Origin: Medicago truncatula
Lineage: Eukaryota > Streptophyta > Magnoliopsida > Fabales > Fabaceae
Direction of reading: 5' to 3'
Assembly (NCBI RefSeq): GCF_003473485.1
Contig: NC_053046.1
Coordinates: 2,862,001 to 2,926,000 of the forward strand
Length of the DNA: 64,000 nt
The first letter of the stretch is position 1. Each line of letters starts with the position of its first letter. The notes under the pieces were generated by a model, which saw only the letters and a program-made list of their open reading frames with translations, was not told the DNA's origin and ran no database searches. The position numbers and the translations under genes were made by a program. Shown here in pieces: positions 10,974 through 22,144 of the stretch.

Positions 10974-11157
10974 AATGTTGTCAACAATCGCTCGTTTCAA
11001 CACATTATTACTAACACCAATTCTCTTATTCTGTTAAATGCACATGGGTCCAACCACTATATGCGAGACTTGTTTTCAAAGTGGTAGGTCCTATATGTAT
11101 TTCACCAATAAGAGAGTGTAAGTTAGAAAGAGTGTTAAAATGAGTGTTGTTGACATT
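10974..11157. mobile_element. Short inverted-repeat MITE
   Basis: Left end AATGTTGTCAACAATCGCTC, right end GAGTGTTGTTGACATT, with arms pairing further in (CTTATT/AATAAGAGAG). It is present at the same place behind F-box 2 (28583-28766), so it was inserted before that duplication. Confidence 0.65.
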
Positions 11158-11210
11158 ACTCCTATTTATTAATAATTACATCTTATAAATTTCTCTTAGA
11201 AATGTAACTT

Positions 11211-11312
11211 GGTCTAACACAACTCTACAAAACCGGCTTAAGATGTTAGAATTGTTTTCACATATAAACACTTGTTGAGGCCATCTTTTATCCGATGTAG
11301 AACTCTTTAGCA
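11211..11312 (-). mobile_element. TRIM-like solo LTR
   Basis: Resembles the LTRs of the intact TRIM at 62133-62463: CTAACACAACTCTACAAAACCGGCTT, AACACTTGTTGAGG and ATCCGATGTAGAACT occur in the same order as CTAACTCATCC...ACAAAACCGGCTT...ATCCGATGTGGGACT. No internal region or second LTR is present. It is shared with the F-box 2 unit. Confidence 0.6.
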
Positions 11313-11498
11313 AATTCCTTTATACTTTTTGGGTTGATGGACGAGTAGGAAATGGATAGTTCTTGTAATGTTGGTTTTTGGATCTTCCTTGTTTGTTTAG
11401 TTGTGGATAGTTTCTCAAGACTATTTTATCCCCTACAAATTGTAGTTATAGCAAATTTTACTTAACCATTGTTCCTTAATTGTTTTAATTTTTTGTAG

Positions 11499-11562
11499 GT
11501 GGGAAAACGATATTACATGTGGAGAAAATGAAGTTCTTTCCATATCTCAACATATTGTTTGA
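11499..11562 (+). CDS. Candidate second coding exon of F-box 1
   Basis: The acceptor TTTTTTGTAG ends at 11498. Joining the donor after 10704 keeps phase and gives ...NTHSWWENDITCGENEVLSI and SQHIV, then a stop. The same donor, acceptor and frame exist in F-box 2 (29101-29164) and partly in the F-box 3 pseudogene. Shared conservation is weak evidence because the copies are recent. Without this splice the main exon ends naturally at 10729. Confidence 0.4.
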
Positions 11563-11707
11563 GACTTGGAAAGTACACGTTCTTCACCTGCACTTCTGGT
11601 GAAGAATTTGGTGAAGAGCCTGCTTCCTAATAAGAGTACGTTTGTTTTCGCATTGGAAGCCTTTGATGAATAATATATGAATTTCTATACAACAGGGAGG
11701 GTTAAAA

Positions 11708-11909
11708 GAGAAACTCTTCTATAGACACAACCACAAATGATAAATATTTATTTAAACACGCCCTCATCAAATATGCAAAAGTTAAAAGAGAATAAAACTA
11801 AATGATGTTGATTGATGTGATCTATTTATTTTTGTTTTAAATTTTTCCATTTGATGTGAGCGCGTCCAAATATTTTTCATTTGTGCTTGTGTTCATAGAA
11901 GAGTTTCCC
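11708..11909. mobile_element. Inverted-repeat MITE downstream of F-box 1
   Basis: Arms GAGAAACTCTTCTATAGACA and the complement ending CATAGAAGAGTTTCCC, about 65 bp each. It is absent at the corresponding place behind F-box 2, where about 90 bases of other sequence sit instead, so insertion was accompanied by a small deletion or replacement. No clear target duplication. Confidence 0.65.
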
Positions 11910-11998
11910 AGTGGTAAGAGATAAAATTCACTGTTCTATCTTACCATTCTTTTAATTATTACAATTGTGTTTAACTAGAAAATGTTGATTAACTATTT

Positions 11999-12433
11999 AG
12001 GTTAAATAAGTAAATGGTCCCCCTAAATATATCAACATTTGATTTTAGTCCTCGAAAATTTTCCATCCATGAAATTAGTCCATACTTTTTTGTCAACTCA
12101 TGTGTAACCTTCATGTTTTTTAATGAAATTTTCTAGAAATGGATTTTTCAAAAAAAAAAAAAAAGTTTTTGGCAAAACATAAATTTAATATGAATTTTTA
12201 TGTTTTTGGTGCTAAAACATTTATAACACTCATGTTTTGTTAAAAAAATCTAATTTTTTTTGGAAAATATTATCATACTTTTTCACACATTTCTGGAAAA
12301 TTTCATGAAGGTTAAACATGAATTGACTAAAAAGTAGGTGAAAATTTTTGGAGGACCAAAAGCATAGGAAATATTTTAAAAGAACTAAAATCAAATGTTG
12401 GTTTATATAGGAGACCATTTACTTATTTAACCC
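11999..12433. mobile_element. Mutator-type MITE with 9-bp target duplication
   Basis: Flanked by TAACTATTT at 11990-11998 and 12434-12442. The termini are AGGTTAAATAAGTAAATGG and the complement of GGGTTAAATAAG. The related site behind F-box 2 (near 29470, ATCAATTATTTTGATGC) is empty, which orders the insertion after the split of that unit. Confidence 0.88.
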
Positions 12434-12695
12434 TAACTATTTTGATGCATAGTTTGAAGTTAATTGTTGGCTCCGTAGATAATTACAAAGTTTGGATGCA
12501 AATAAATTAATAATTCTTGTGTGACTATTTTCTTCGAGAAAATAAGTAATTCTACTCTAAAACAAAACACATAATTTGATTTCCTATTTTTGTACATTTT
12601 GGAAGGAAGCAATAAAAATTATATTGGATACAATTAAGTTGGTCAATATGCTGAAGGCTGGATATTGTTACTCAAAATTTTGTTTAAATTGACAG

Positions 12696-12845
12696 GAAAA
12701 TTTGGAAATACAGAAGGCTGGGTATGTTATTAAAACGAAGTCAATCAATATGCTGAAGAGAATTTTTTGAGCTGGAGGAAACATCCGCAAAGTTTCGGAG
12801 CCGTGGAGCTGCATCAAAGAATTTTTTTTGTATGCTTTTGTTAAG
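12696..12845 (+). pseudogene. Remorin last-exon remnant B
   Basis: Essentially the same sequence as remnant A (861-1010): acceptor-like GACAG, GAAAATTTGGAAATACAGAA, CAATATGCTGAAGAG, and the AAAGTTTCGGAGCCGTGGAGC match to the remorin end. The coiled-coil coding stretch is missing and the frame is lost. Confidence 0.8.
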
Positions 12846-13611
12846 TAATTTTAAACCAAATAAGGACTGAATTCTTTGATGGATTGGTTACATGATGTTG
12901 TATGCTTTTAAAGTTTGTTTTGAACTGCGATGTATTGCTGGTTCCTAATATGTTTTGTTTGAGTTAATGTTGAACTCAGTATACTTCTGTTTTGAACTGT
13001 GATGAATTGCTGGTTTCTAATATGCTTTGTTTGAGTCAACAGAGTTACACATTTCAAAATTTCATAATCAATAAGAATAATAGCTCGGACTTTCTTCCCT
13101 TAACATATTAATAAGAGAGTGTTGGGACATTGGTATGAAGTTGAAAGAAAATTGAATGGTTGGGAAGATTAAACACCAAGTCATGAGATTTTAACATAAT
13201 GTTGCGTGAATTAAAAATCTTTTTAATTTTTAAATACTTGATATTGATAAAATAATAGTAATTATTATTATTTTTTATTCATGATGTCACTTTCCATAAC
13301 TTTAATTTAGTTTATTTTGGTTGTGATCAAGATTGAGAATTTAACTAAGTTTTCTATTTTTTCTTCATTCACTTCCAATTACTTTGTATCTTCCATTTTA
13401 CTGGTTAGTTTCTTTCACAAGTTTAACTAAATTTGATTACAAAATTTCTATATAAATAAATGACTATAATGAGTCATAAATCACATCAAAATTGTTAAAA
13501 ATAAATAAATAAATAAATCACATCAAAACATTATATTGAGTTGTCGAAAACTTTTTCTCTCTTCTCCCTCCAACTTGTGTTAACAAGTTATTCCCTTATG
13601 AATTAACAATG

Positions 13612-14770
13612 CTCTTAAGACCATGGTCTATTTTTGGTATAATGTTCTTCCGAAATTAAGAATGATTTTAAGAACATAGTTCATTCGATAATATATGTCC
13701 TTTCAAAATAAAGAGTATTCTTAAATTCATAGTCTTTTTCAAGAATAATGCCCTTTTGGAATTCACAATGATTTAAGAATAATGCCCCTCTAGGGTTATT
13801 GTATCCTTCTGCAGAATGTGGAGCTTGGGGAGGAGTATTTGAACATAGGTCATCATTATGCGCTACTAGCCCACATCTAAAACAGAACATTGGTAGATTT
13901 TCATATCTGAAATCTACCTAGTTAATTCCATCAACATCATTACCAATATACATTTCAGCCTTTATAGGGGGAGTTAATGTCAAAAAGAATCTTAGCTTTC
14001 ACTATCCTAGCACTATCATGGTAATCATACAATCCAACATCCAAAACCTGACCAATTTGAGACCCAATTTGGTTACCCATACAAATAGATCTACAGTGAA
14101 GTGGGAGGCCCCACATCTGGACCCAAAGAGGAATTTTAGAGAAATCTAGTTCACTAGGATTAACCTTTCTATCCCAAGAATGAAGAACTAACCAGCAGTT
14201 GCGTATTATCCATGGATTTCCTTTTAGAATTCTTGTCAGATCTTGTTCTTTATCCATAGATATCTGATACAATTTTCCTTCTATTTCTGTAATCTTCAAT
14301 CCTGCAGGTTTGGACCAAATTCCAGCCATAGAGTTGTGTAAAGAAGGTGTAGGAATGGATTTGTCAGAGAGAATCTTTTCAATCAAGCTGTTCTTGCAAG
14401 TGTTAATACTTTCTTGGAGATCATCTTCTTGATAATAGCAAAACGGTTCAGAATCTGGTGACTCCCCAGGGGGTGATTCTTGATGAGAAGGTTGTTGAAA
14501 AGAATCAGTCTGGTCTGGTGCATACTAGTGTCCACTGGTTGAATCTTGACCATCATGAGCGCCATGGATTTGTTGTTGATAAGATTGTTGGTTTGTGGAG
14601 AAGAGGTTAGGATTGTTTGTTATGATAGGGGTTACGTTTGCAACCTTTTGAATTTTTGTAGGACGGTGGGAATCTGGGGAAAGAATAGGGTGGAGTTGCT
14701 GATGTTGGGAGTCAGAGACGGCTCCAGAAGTGGAAGGGAGAGACATGATGAGATAAGGCAGAGGGGAAGG
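13612..14770 (-). pseudogene. L1-type LINE ORF1 relic (DUF4283 and CCHC knuckle)
   Basis: On the minus strand a frame starts MSLPSTSGAVSDSQHQQLHP, shifts frame, and continues with ...KLYQISMDKEQDLTRILKGN, PWIIRNCWLVLHSWDRKV and WVQMWGLPLHCRS. This is the DUF4283 nucleic-acid-binding region of plant L1 ORF1. Next comes AEMYIGNDVDGIN, an in-frame TAG replacing the usual Trp, then VDFRYENLPMFCFRCGLVAH with a C-x2-C-x4-H-x4-C knuckle. The ORF2 endonuclease/RT is absent; the relic stops at 13612 next to the end of block B, unusual because LINEs are normally truncated at the other end. About 13612-13790 also holds degenerate AATGCCCTT/AAGAAT repeats. Confidence 0.7.
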
Positions 14771-14989
14771 GAACCACAATGAGCAAAAGAAAGGAAAGAA
14801 GCAAGATTGGTAACGATGGTGAGATGAGAAAAACACGATTGGTAATGATGATGGGATGAGCCTAAAGAAGAGGCAAAGGAAAAGAAGACAAAAACCAAGT
14901 GATGAAACTTCCAAGAACAGAGGGAAAAAAATTCAATTAATAACAAAGGGGAAACATCACAAGATGTAAAACTACGAATCAACTATCAT

Positions 14990-16386
14990 CAAAAAGGAGA
15001 TGAAGGAAAACTGAAAGCCGTTGGTAAAAATATTTAGTGGCATGTAAGTGTTGATGTTCGAACCTCAAATTTTTTACTTATTCACATTAACGTGTGAATT
15101 TCTTTCTAGTCAATATGTTATTTGAAGAAATAAAAAAAAAAAATCTAATCTTCCATAAAAAAAAATCTAATCTTATATAAATATTGATACCCACTTTAGT
15201 AATTTTGCATTCAAAATCAATTTTGATCCAAATTATTCAAACAACATAAATTTATTTATAAGAATCACTTTTACATATTATATCCAAACATAAATCAATT
15301 TACATGCAAGTCATTTTTAACTCAAATCAATTATATCAAAATCAATTCTATTAACCTCAATTATCTCGACGTAGAACCAAACACACACTGAGTAGCCCAC
15401 ATGGGAAAAAAAGAAGATGCGACTACTTTTACAAATGTTATTATAAGCAGCGTTCTTTTGTCAAACTTTCTGTTTTGACATCATATACTTGTTAAAAATT
15501 GAAAAACTTCTTGCATAAGTAAACTACTTTCAACTGCTGGATCTTGGATCTTGTAATTCGTTATTACTCTTCCACTAGTTGACAATATGTGCTTGAGCAA
15601 TAGACACAAGGAAATTGTTATATGTACATCATCGTCCTAAAGCTTATAACAATATCCCATTCAGGATTCAACTATGAATGGAAATGTATTTCACTTGAGA
15701 GATTGCAGGGAAAATGTTTCGAATGAGTATAGATTCCATCATTTTTAAAATGCTTCGCAGTGATTTTTCTACTTTGCTTTTTTAGAAAATCATGGCAACA
15801 GTTAAAATTCTTACTGTAAGGATCAAGTTCAAGACCCTTTTTTTGCATTAATATATATATTATAAAAACAACCAGAATTTGTTGGGGTCATGCTAAAAAG
15901 GAAATTAAAAACTAACTTTTAATTTTTATATTGAAAAGATACATTTTTAAGTTTTTGAAATATTAAATACACAATTTTCAATATTATATTTTTATATATT
16001 TTTTTGGTTTATTATATTTGATTTCTTAACTTATGTGTAAGTGTACAAATCAGCATTTTCCTATAACATTTTGTATAAGTGAATTATCACTTAATAACAC
16101 ATTTTCATGTTATCAACTTGAAAGTTACATAAATATCTCCCTTATCATGTCATCAGAATTCAGTCTCAACATAAATAAAAAAAAAAAAAAAAATCTGGAA
16201 AACTAAAATCGCGGTTAGAAACATGAGGGCTAAATTTGTGAATGAAACAATATAGAGGGACTAAAATGCATTTAACACACACAACAAATTTACATATCAA
16301 TGTCATACTCTAACAACTTCATGTAAATCAAAACTTGAAATAGATAGAGGTGTCCCAATTAATAAGGAATGAAGATGTAGAATGAA
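14990..16386. other. Intergenic; MITE arm at about 15180-15395
   Basis: AT-rich. The piece at 15180-15395 (AAAATCAATTTTGATCC ... GAACCAAACACACAC) is one end-group of a common legume MITE, also glimpsed at 21895-22075 and 18040-18330. No gene is seen. Confidence 0.45.
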
Positions 16387-16599
16387 TTAAGCCGATAGGC
16401 AAGTAAAAAGATGATCATCGACAAGTGAGTATTGATGATGAGTGAAGGACATGGTTTTAACGTTGTCCTTAATCCTCTCATTGCTATTATTCCAATGTGA
16501 ATGTGTTTGAGAGCCTTTTATGGAAGCCACCTTAGCTGCAAGTTTTTTCTCAAGTCTTCTCTTTCTAACATAATCTTCTGGAATGAACACATCCATCAT
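16387..16599 (-). CDS. Small basic protein of unknown function (70 aa)
   Basis: Reads MMDVFIPEDYVRKRRLEKKL, AAKVASIKGSQTHSHWNNSN, ERIKDNVKTMSFTHHQYSLV and DDHLFTCLSA, then stop. The start could also be the second Met. The N-terminal half is a charged helix (EDYVRKRRLEKKLAAK) and the end is LFTCLSA. It looks protein-like, unlike the noise frames around it. A TATA-like CTTTATTTATATCC on the minus strand lies near 16704-16717, about 110 bases upstream of the ATG, leaving a normal short leader. The longer open frame to 16812 runs through that promoter and is not credible upstream of the Met. I do not recognise the family with certainty; plants have small proteins with similar EEYV-RRR starts. Confidence 0.45.
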   Translation of the reverse strand: MMDVFIPEDYVRKRRLEKKLAAKVASIKGSQTHSHWNNSNERIKDNVKTMSFTHHQYSLVDDHLFTCLSA

Positions 16600-16703
16600 A
16601 TAACTTTTTCTTCTAAGTTCCAAGATGAGGTGAAACCTAATGTAAGTGAAAATTGGTAAATGTGTGTAGAGCATGTGGTGTGATGAGTGATGACAATGTA
16701 CGA

Positions 16704-16717
16704 GGATATAAATAAAG
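16704..16717 (-). promoter_or_regulatory. Possible TATA box of the small minus-strand gene
   Basis: Minus-strand TTTATTTATATCC about 110 bases before the ATG at 16599. Its position would give a leader of about 80 bases. Confidence 0.4.
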
Positions 16718-16859
16718 GGGACAAGATAGTGAAATACTAGGGGCGTTTGTACCATGTTTTGAGTTAAACTGGGACCTAAATTTTGGTATTTCAGTTTGGT
16801 AGTTTTGCTCATAAAATAATGGGCCCCTTAGAGTTCCTTTTCGTGTCCAAATCAAAACT

Positions 16860-17543
16860 GTTCGAACTTGAACTGTACTTGCCGACTCAAGAATTAACTT
16901 ATCGGTTATGCTAATAGTTTTGTTGTGAACATAGTATTTAATTAATAAAAAAAATAGTGTAAAGCATTGTACCCAAAAAAAATATATATATATATAGTGT
17001 AAGGCCCTAATTTAGTCTTTTAAGTAACATTAAAACTTTGTAAAAAAAAAAGTAACATTAAAACATTCCTAAAAAAAATAAAAAGTAACCCTAAAACATC
17101 TACAATAAAGCTACTCCAACTTCTGAATACTTGGACGGAGAGAATTGATATTTGAACAACCATTTTTATATAACTTTTGTACAATTTTCTCTCTATACTC
17201 ACATTATTTTCTTATTCTCTTTCTTCCTTTTTCTCTCTCCATTATTTTTGACCAATGAAAAGAGATAACAACAAGGTTGTCCCAAAAATTGTACTAAATA
17301 ATTGTTTAAATATCATTATTCTTGGACGGAACTTGCAAATATATACAACTCATTTATATATTTAAAAATTAATATAATAAGTATTCAATTCTTTTTCCTT
17401 AAAAAAAGGTATTCAATTCTTTTAATGGGGAGCACAGCAAAAAAAGAGTTATTAAATAGTTTTTATTAATAATTTTATACTACCATTATATTATGGAAAT
17501 GTTAACAAGTGTCACCGAGACACACTTTAAGACATTTAAATAG
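16860..17543. other. Intergenic, AT-rich
   Basis: No gene supported. Includes a short TA microsatellite near 16982-16996. Confidence 0.5.
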
Positions 17544-17545
17544 TA

Positions 17546-17803
17546 CTCACTCCGTTCCAGAATAGATGATCTAGTTGACTCCGTCACATGTACCAATATA
17601 TACGCTTTATCTTTGATATCTTCAATTCTCTACTAAAAAAAATTATGAAAACTTAATATTTTAAAAATATTCATCGAGACGAATCCAACAACATCTTATA
17701 TGATATTATTTATCTTTGTGAATTAGTAGAAAAATATGGTGAAAGTATGTTAAGTCAATAATGTATATTATCAAATATGTCATCTATTGAGGGACAGATG
17801 GAG
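17546..17803. mobile_element. Stowaway (Tc1/mariner) MITE
   Basis: Begins CTCACTCCGTTCCAGAATA and ends GAGGGACAGATGGAG, flanked by TA on both sides (17544-17545 and 17804-17805). This matches the plant CTCCCTCCGTCCC Stowaway consensus. Confidence 0.8.
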
Positions 17804-17809
17804 TAATGT

Positions 17810-18343
17810 TTTATGAGAATTATTGTATTTAATGCATTGAAAATTGAAACAATTGACTTTTTTTAATGGACAATTTCTTAAAATAGAATGCTTAAAGAGT
17901 GCTCAGAGGCACTCGTTAATAAGACCCTTATATTATTATGTTCTGCCATGAGAGTAACGTATAAAATATCAACCCTAGGGTACGATCATCCATACTAATC
18001 TTATATCTCATTATGCAAAAAAAGAAACATTATTACATCTACTTTTTTAAGTGTTTGGTTTCACTTTTAGATGCTTTAGAAGTGCTTTTCAAGTTCAAAA
18101 ACAATTATAGTATTATAAAATTATGTTTGACATTTTGTTTAGAAATCAATTTTAGGTACCATAAGCAAATTTACATGAAGCTACTATTTATAGTTTTTTA
18201 TTTTTCTTTCTAGAATTAATTTTAAAACACATTTATAATTCAACTTGCTTTTACATAAAAATTTATGAAAACACAAATCAATTAACTCAAAATCAATTAT
18301 TGTCAAAGCATAACCCAACAAACACTAAATTTTATACTTTTTT
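17810..18343. other. Intergenic; decayed MITE arm
   Basis: No gene. Around 18040-18330 there is an arm of the AAAATCAATT-type MITE (AATCAATTTTAGGTACC ... AACTCAAAATCAATTATTG). Confidence 0.4.
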
Positions 18344-18890
18344 GACTTAATTACACTTTTGGTCCTTGTGTTTTGGCCTACTCACGAAATTGATCATGCC
18401 CTTTTAAAACATAACAAAACGGTCCTTCAATTATCATTTTTGTTGCATTTTTCGTCCTACCTCCTATTTTCAAACTCCATAAACGCAGAGAAATGACAGT
18501 TTTAGGCGGTTTTAGAACTACCCCTATGCTCAACCATGAAATCAACAAGGAATAAAACATGTGGGCACAAGGAATCTATTATATTCAGCACACTAACAAA
18601 AAAAAACCCTAATTTGAAACATATCTTAGAAATTAGGGTTTTCTTGGTTAGTGTGTTGAATAAAGTGGATTCTTTGTACCCACATGCTTTATTCCTTGTT
18701 TATTTCATGGTTGAGCATAGGGGGTAGGTCTAAAACTGTCATTTCTCTACGTTTTTGGAGAATAAAATGGGGGGTAGGACGAAAAATGAAACAAAAATGA
18801 TAATTGAAGGACCGTTTTGTTCTGTTTTAAAAGGGCAGGACCAGTTTCGTGAGTAGGCCAAAACACGAGGACCAAAAGTGTAATTAAGCC
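18344..18890. mobile_element. Mutator-type long-palindrome MITE
   Basis: Almost the whole 547 bp folds on itself. Left GACTTAATTACACTTTTGGT, right the complement ending CCAAAAGTGTAATTAAGCC. The centre lies near 18615 between CCCTAATT and AATTAGGG. Flanks TACTTTTTT and TATTTTTTT differ at one of nine bases and look like an aged 9-bp duplication. Confidence 0.8.
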
Positions 18891-20352
18891 TATTTTTTTT
18901 AGGAAACTAAATTTCATACTTAATCTTTAAATATAAAAACACACACAAAATTACATATGAGTAAAAGACAAGCATGCAATAAACTCCAATTTTTTTGGAT
19001 TTCAGAACCAAATAAGACACGGAAAATTATTATCAATAACAATAAAGATACTAATGATTATTTTGCAACAATTTTATATGAAATTTGTACATGTCTTTTG
19101 AGTCTCCAAAGTCAATCTTTTACTATTAAGTTAACCCTTAGAGGGAAAAAAAAAAAGACTACTTAAGATTATATTTGGAATTACTTTACTGTTTTCATAT
19201 ACTCAATTTAGAGATCAAGTGTATGAATAATTGATACTTGAGAGACTTGCTTTTCTATGAAGATATACTTGAGATACTAAATTAAAGGTTTCACTATGAA
19301 AATAATAATAACGAGTTTTTTAAAAATAACTTTACATTTAAATTATCAACAAATATCTAACTTTGTTTTAACATGAGAATAGTTTTTTTTTTTAAGCAAC
19401 ATGAGAATAGTTTAACATGACTAAATAACCAACATAGAATAGTGACTAATTGGTTTTAACATGTGATTAATTTGAAAAAAAATAATAATGAGTTTTTTAA
19501 AAATAGCTTTACATTTAAATGATCAACAAATATCTAACTTTGTTTTTTCCTTCAAAAAAAAATCTAACTTTGTTTTAACAATGATAATAGTTTAACATGA
19601 CTAATTAACCAACATAGAATAGTGACTAATTGGTTTTAACATGTGATTAATTAATTAGTCACTATTTCACCCTACAAGTCAAAGAGCCAAGATTCTTTTG
19701 TTTTTTTTTTTTGAGAGAAAGAGCCAAGATTCTTAGTCGGTAAACAAGATAATATAATCAAATCTACCTATACTATCATTGATTGATAAAAGAACACGTG
19801 TGATCCCAATCAATGGATGGATCTAAAAATTTCAAAAGTTTAGTATGTGTGAGACTCAAGTGTCAAATAATATGACAGAAAAGCAATTGGATTAACTAAA
19901 ACTGGATTAAACATTTTGAAACTCTATAAAGAGGTTCAATTTAGTCACGATTGAAGTGTGATACGATTGTGAGAAAACCCTAATATTAGCTTGAGTAAAG
20001 AATTTTAGCCATTGAAACACAATAATAATAACGCCAAAATGAAAGTGAAGCATCATGGTTGCTTACTTATTTGGGTAAGTGAGGGCATTACAAACGCGGT
20101 ATCATCAAAATTAAGAAACGATGCATTGTGATTCAATTCAATTCAATTCAATGTGCTTGGTATATATCTATTCATATAACCAATGGATTGTTGACTGCTG
20201 TTTCTTTATTGTTCCATTATATACAATTTTCCCATTTCAATGTTGTGACTTACGTGCCTGGTGAATCTTATGAGTTACTTCTTGTTCGGTAGTTTAAGAA
20301 AATGACAATAATCGTTACATAAGTTGAGAAGTTAATGTTTGAATCTCATCAT
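18891..20352. other. Intergenic, AT-rich, with a local tandem duplication
   Basis: No gene. See the repeat at 19301-19653. A small direct repeat, ATTCAATTCAATTCAATTCA, is at about 20132-20151. Confidence 0.5.
19301..19653. repeat. Imperfect tandem duplication, about 180-bp unit
   Basis: Both units contain GAGTTTTTTAAAAATA, AACAAATATCTAACTTTGTT, CCAACATAGAATAGTGACTA and GGTTTTAACATGTGATTAAT in the same order. Confidence 0.75.
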
Positions 20353-20721
20353 CAGTGGCGGATCTTGAACTTTTTTTCTGGGGGTGCCAAATATTTTTAG
20401 AATATATATATATATCAGTTTTAAAATATTAGTGAAATAATGAATTAGCCTAGTGGTTTATTTTCCTGAAACAACTATAGGGAACGGTGGTTCGATTCCC
20501 ATTAGGACCTCTTTTTTTGAGTAAAGTATTAATAATACAATTGAAAATATAAAAAAAAACAGCTAACGAGGATCGAACCCACACGCAGCTGGGGGGTTTC
20601 GAAACTCACCAATCCACTGCAAAAACAATACTCCGTTTGAATTATCATGCATAATATGATAATTATAGTAAAGTTAGGGGATGCAGTGGCACCTGCCGGT
20701 CCCCACCAAGATCCGCCACTG
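20353..20721. mobile_element. hAT-type MITE with 8-bp target duplication
   Basis: Perfect 15-bp terminal inverted repeats, CAGTGGCGGATCTTG and CAAGATCCGCCACTG, flanked by CTCATCAT at 20345-20352 and 20722-20729. The 8-bp duplication indicates hAT transposase. The interior carries two tRNA-like motifs (GGTTCGATTCCC and, inverted, GGATCGAACCC). A decayed relative is at 8820-9056. Confidence 0.92.
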
Positions 20722-21186
20722 CTCATCATCGTATTTAATTTAACAGTTTCGATATTTTTATCAATTGAATTAGAATTTATACAAATAAGTTAATTCCTTT
20801 CCTCTGTTTTCTATTATTTTATATTATTATCTCAACCATAATTTACTTTTTTTTTTTAAGAAGCTAAAATAAAATTATATAGAACCAAACGATTTTATTT
20901 TCTCTCTACAAAGAGTGCTGGAGAAAATAAAGAGAAAAATATTGTTACATCAAATAAAGGTATAAAACACCATAAGAAAGCAAAGAGAACCATTACATGT
21001 ATAAAAGGGGATTAAACCACCAAATCGTTCTTGATTAGAAGGTCTGATTAAAATCATTTTAAATACAAGTAAGCATATCGAAATGGTAAGTTTGTTCCGC
21101 AACGGAAGAAAAAAATGGTATTGATTTTTTTCTTTGGACAAGAAAATGGTATTAATTTTTATGACCAAAATAGTATTATTTTTTTT

Positions 21187-21302
21187 TTTTCAGGTAGTCT
21201 ATTGGTTAGAATTTACGGTGAATAAGTGGGATGTCCGAAGTTCGAACTCCGGCCCTGCATATAATAATGCATTATTCTATCATCTAAGCTATGCTCACGG
21301 CA
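21187..21302 (+). mobile_element. tRNA-derived SINE fragment
   Basis: Has an A-box-like GTAGTCTATTGGTTAGAAT and a B-box GTTCGAACTCC, followed by a body ending CATCTAAGCTATGCTC. No cloverleaf. Preceded by a T run. Confidence 0.6.
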
Positions 21303-22099
21303 CATAGTATTTTTATTTTACTTGGACTTCCAAAGTGTTCCAAACCAGGAATACGTTATGACGCACGAGAAAATGTAAGCAAGGTGCGTAGCGGACACTT
21401 TTCAATTATGTGTGCCGTAAAAATCATCATATTTGTATATTTGGATAATTTACAATCCATCTCTAAATTTACATTCTTTCAAAAAAGATAAAAAAAAAAA
21501 CTCTCATATTTACATAAAGTTTTTGGTAAAAGAAATAAAATTTACATAAAGTTGACTAACGCTAAAATATCGTCATGCTATATTGATAGGTTTCACTATG
21601 ACTACTAAGGATAAGCTAAGAGAATCACTAGGAATTTGCTGTAAAATTGTCACTGAAATAAATTGCAGAAAGGAAGACAAATTATAGAAAATAATTCTCA
21701 ATTCATTATTTAGGGTTGTGGCCAATAGCCTACAATATATAGTAGTGACACACATAAAAGAGTTACTTGTAGGGGCCTACTGTTACGGCCCATACTACTT
21801 AGTTATAAAACCCTTAAGCCACAAAGGCTTCTTGGTCTTCCTTTTGCTATCTGAACCCACGTGCCTATCATATATTATCATCATAAAATATTAAGCGTGT
21901 GTTTGGTTCCACAGTGACAAAAATTGATTTTAGTAGAATTAATTTTGTAGAATTGATTTTAGTTAAAAGTGAGTTGAATGTAAAGTGATTTAAGTTTGGA
22001 TGTTTTAAGAACAAAAGTGATTTACATTAAAGATGGTGTTTGGATAGCTTGAATCAAAATTGCTTTTAGGTGTGTAAATTACCAAAATGGGTTTTATTA

Positions 22100-22144
<45 letters not shown>

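Larger units (their letters stand above)
10730..11498 (+). other. Downstream region / candidate intron of F-box 1
   Basis: Highly similar to 28339-29100. It holds a MITE (10974-11157) and a TRIM solo LTR (11211-11312). It is either the 3' flank or an intron between the main exon (donor at 10705) and the small exon at 11499. Confidence 0.55.
11819..13605. repeat. Direct duplication block B (partner 1-1765)
   Basis: Nearly identical to block A over about 1.75 kb. Small differences include a few extra bases (for example ATTATATTG near 13530) and an intact MITE target duplication. It lies directly behind F-box gene 1 and marks the 3' part of one amplification unit. Confidence 0.9.

Noticed and set aside
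16600-16812. N-terminal extension of the small minus-strand frame
   Set aside because: It overlaps the TATA-like box and has no protein-like character.
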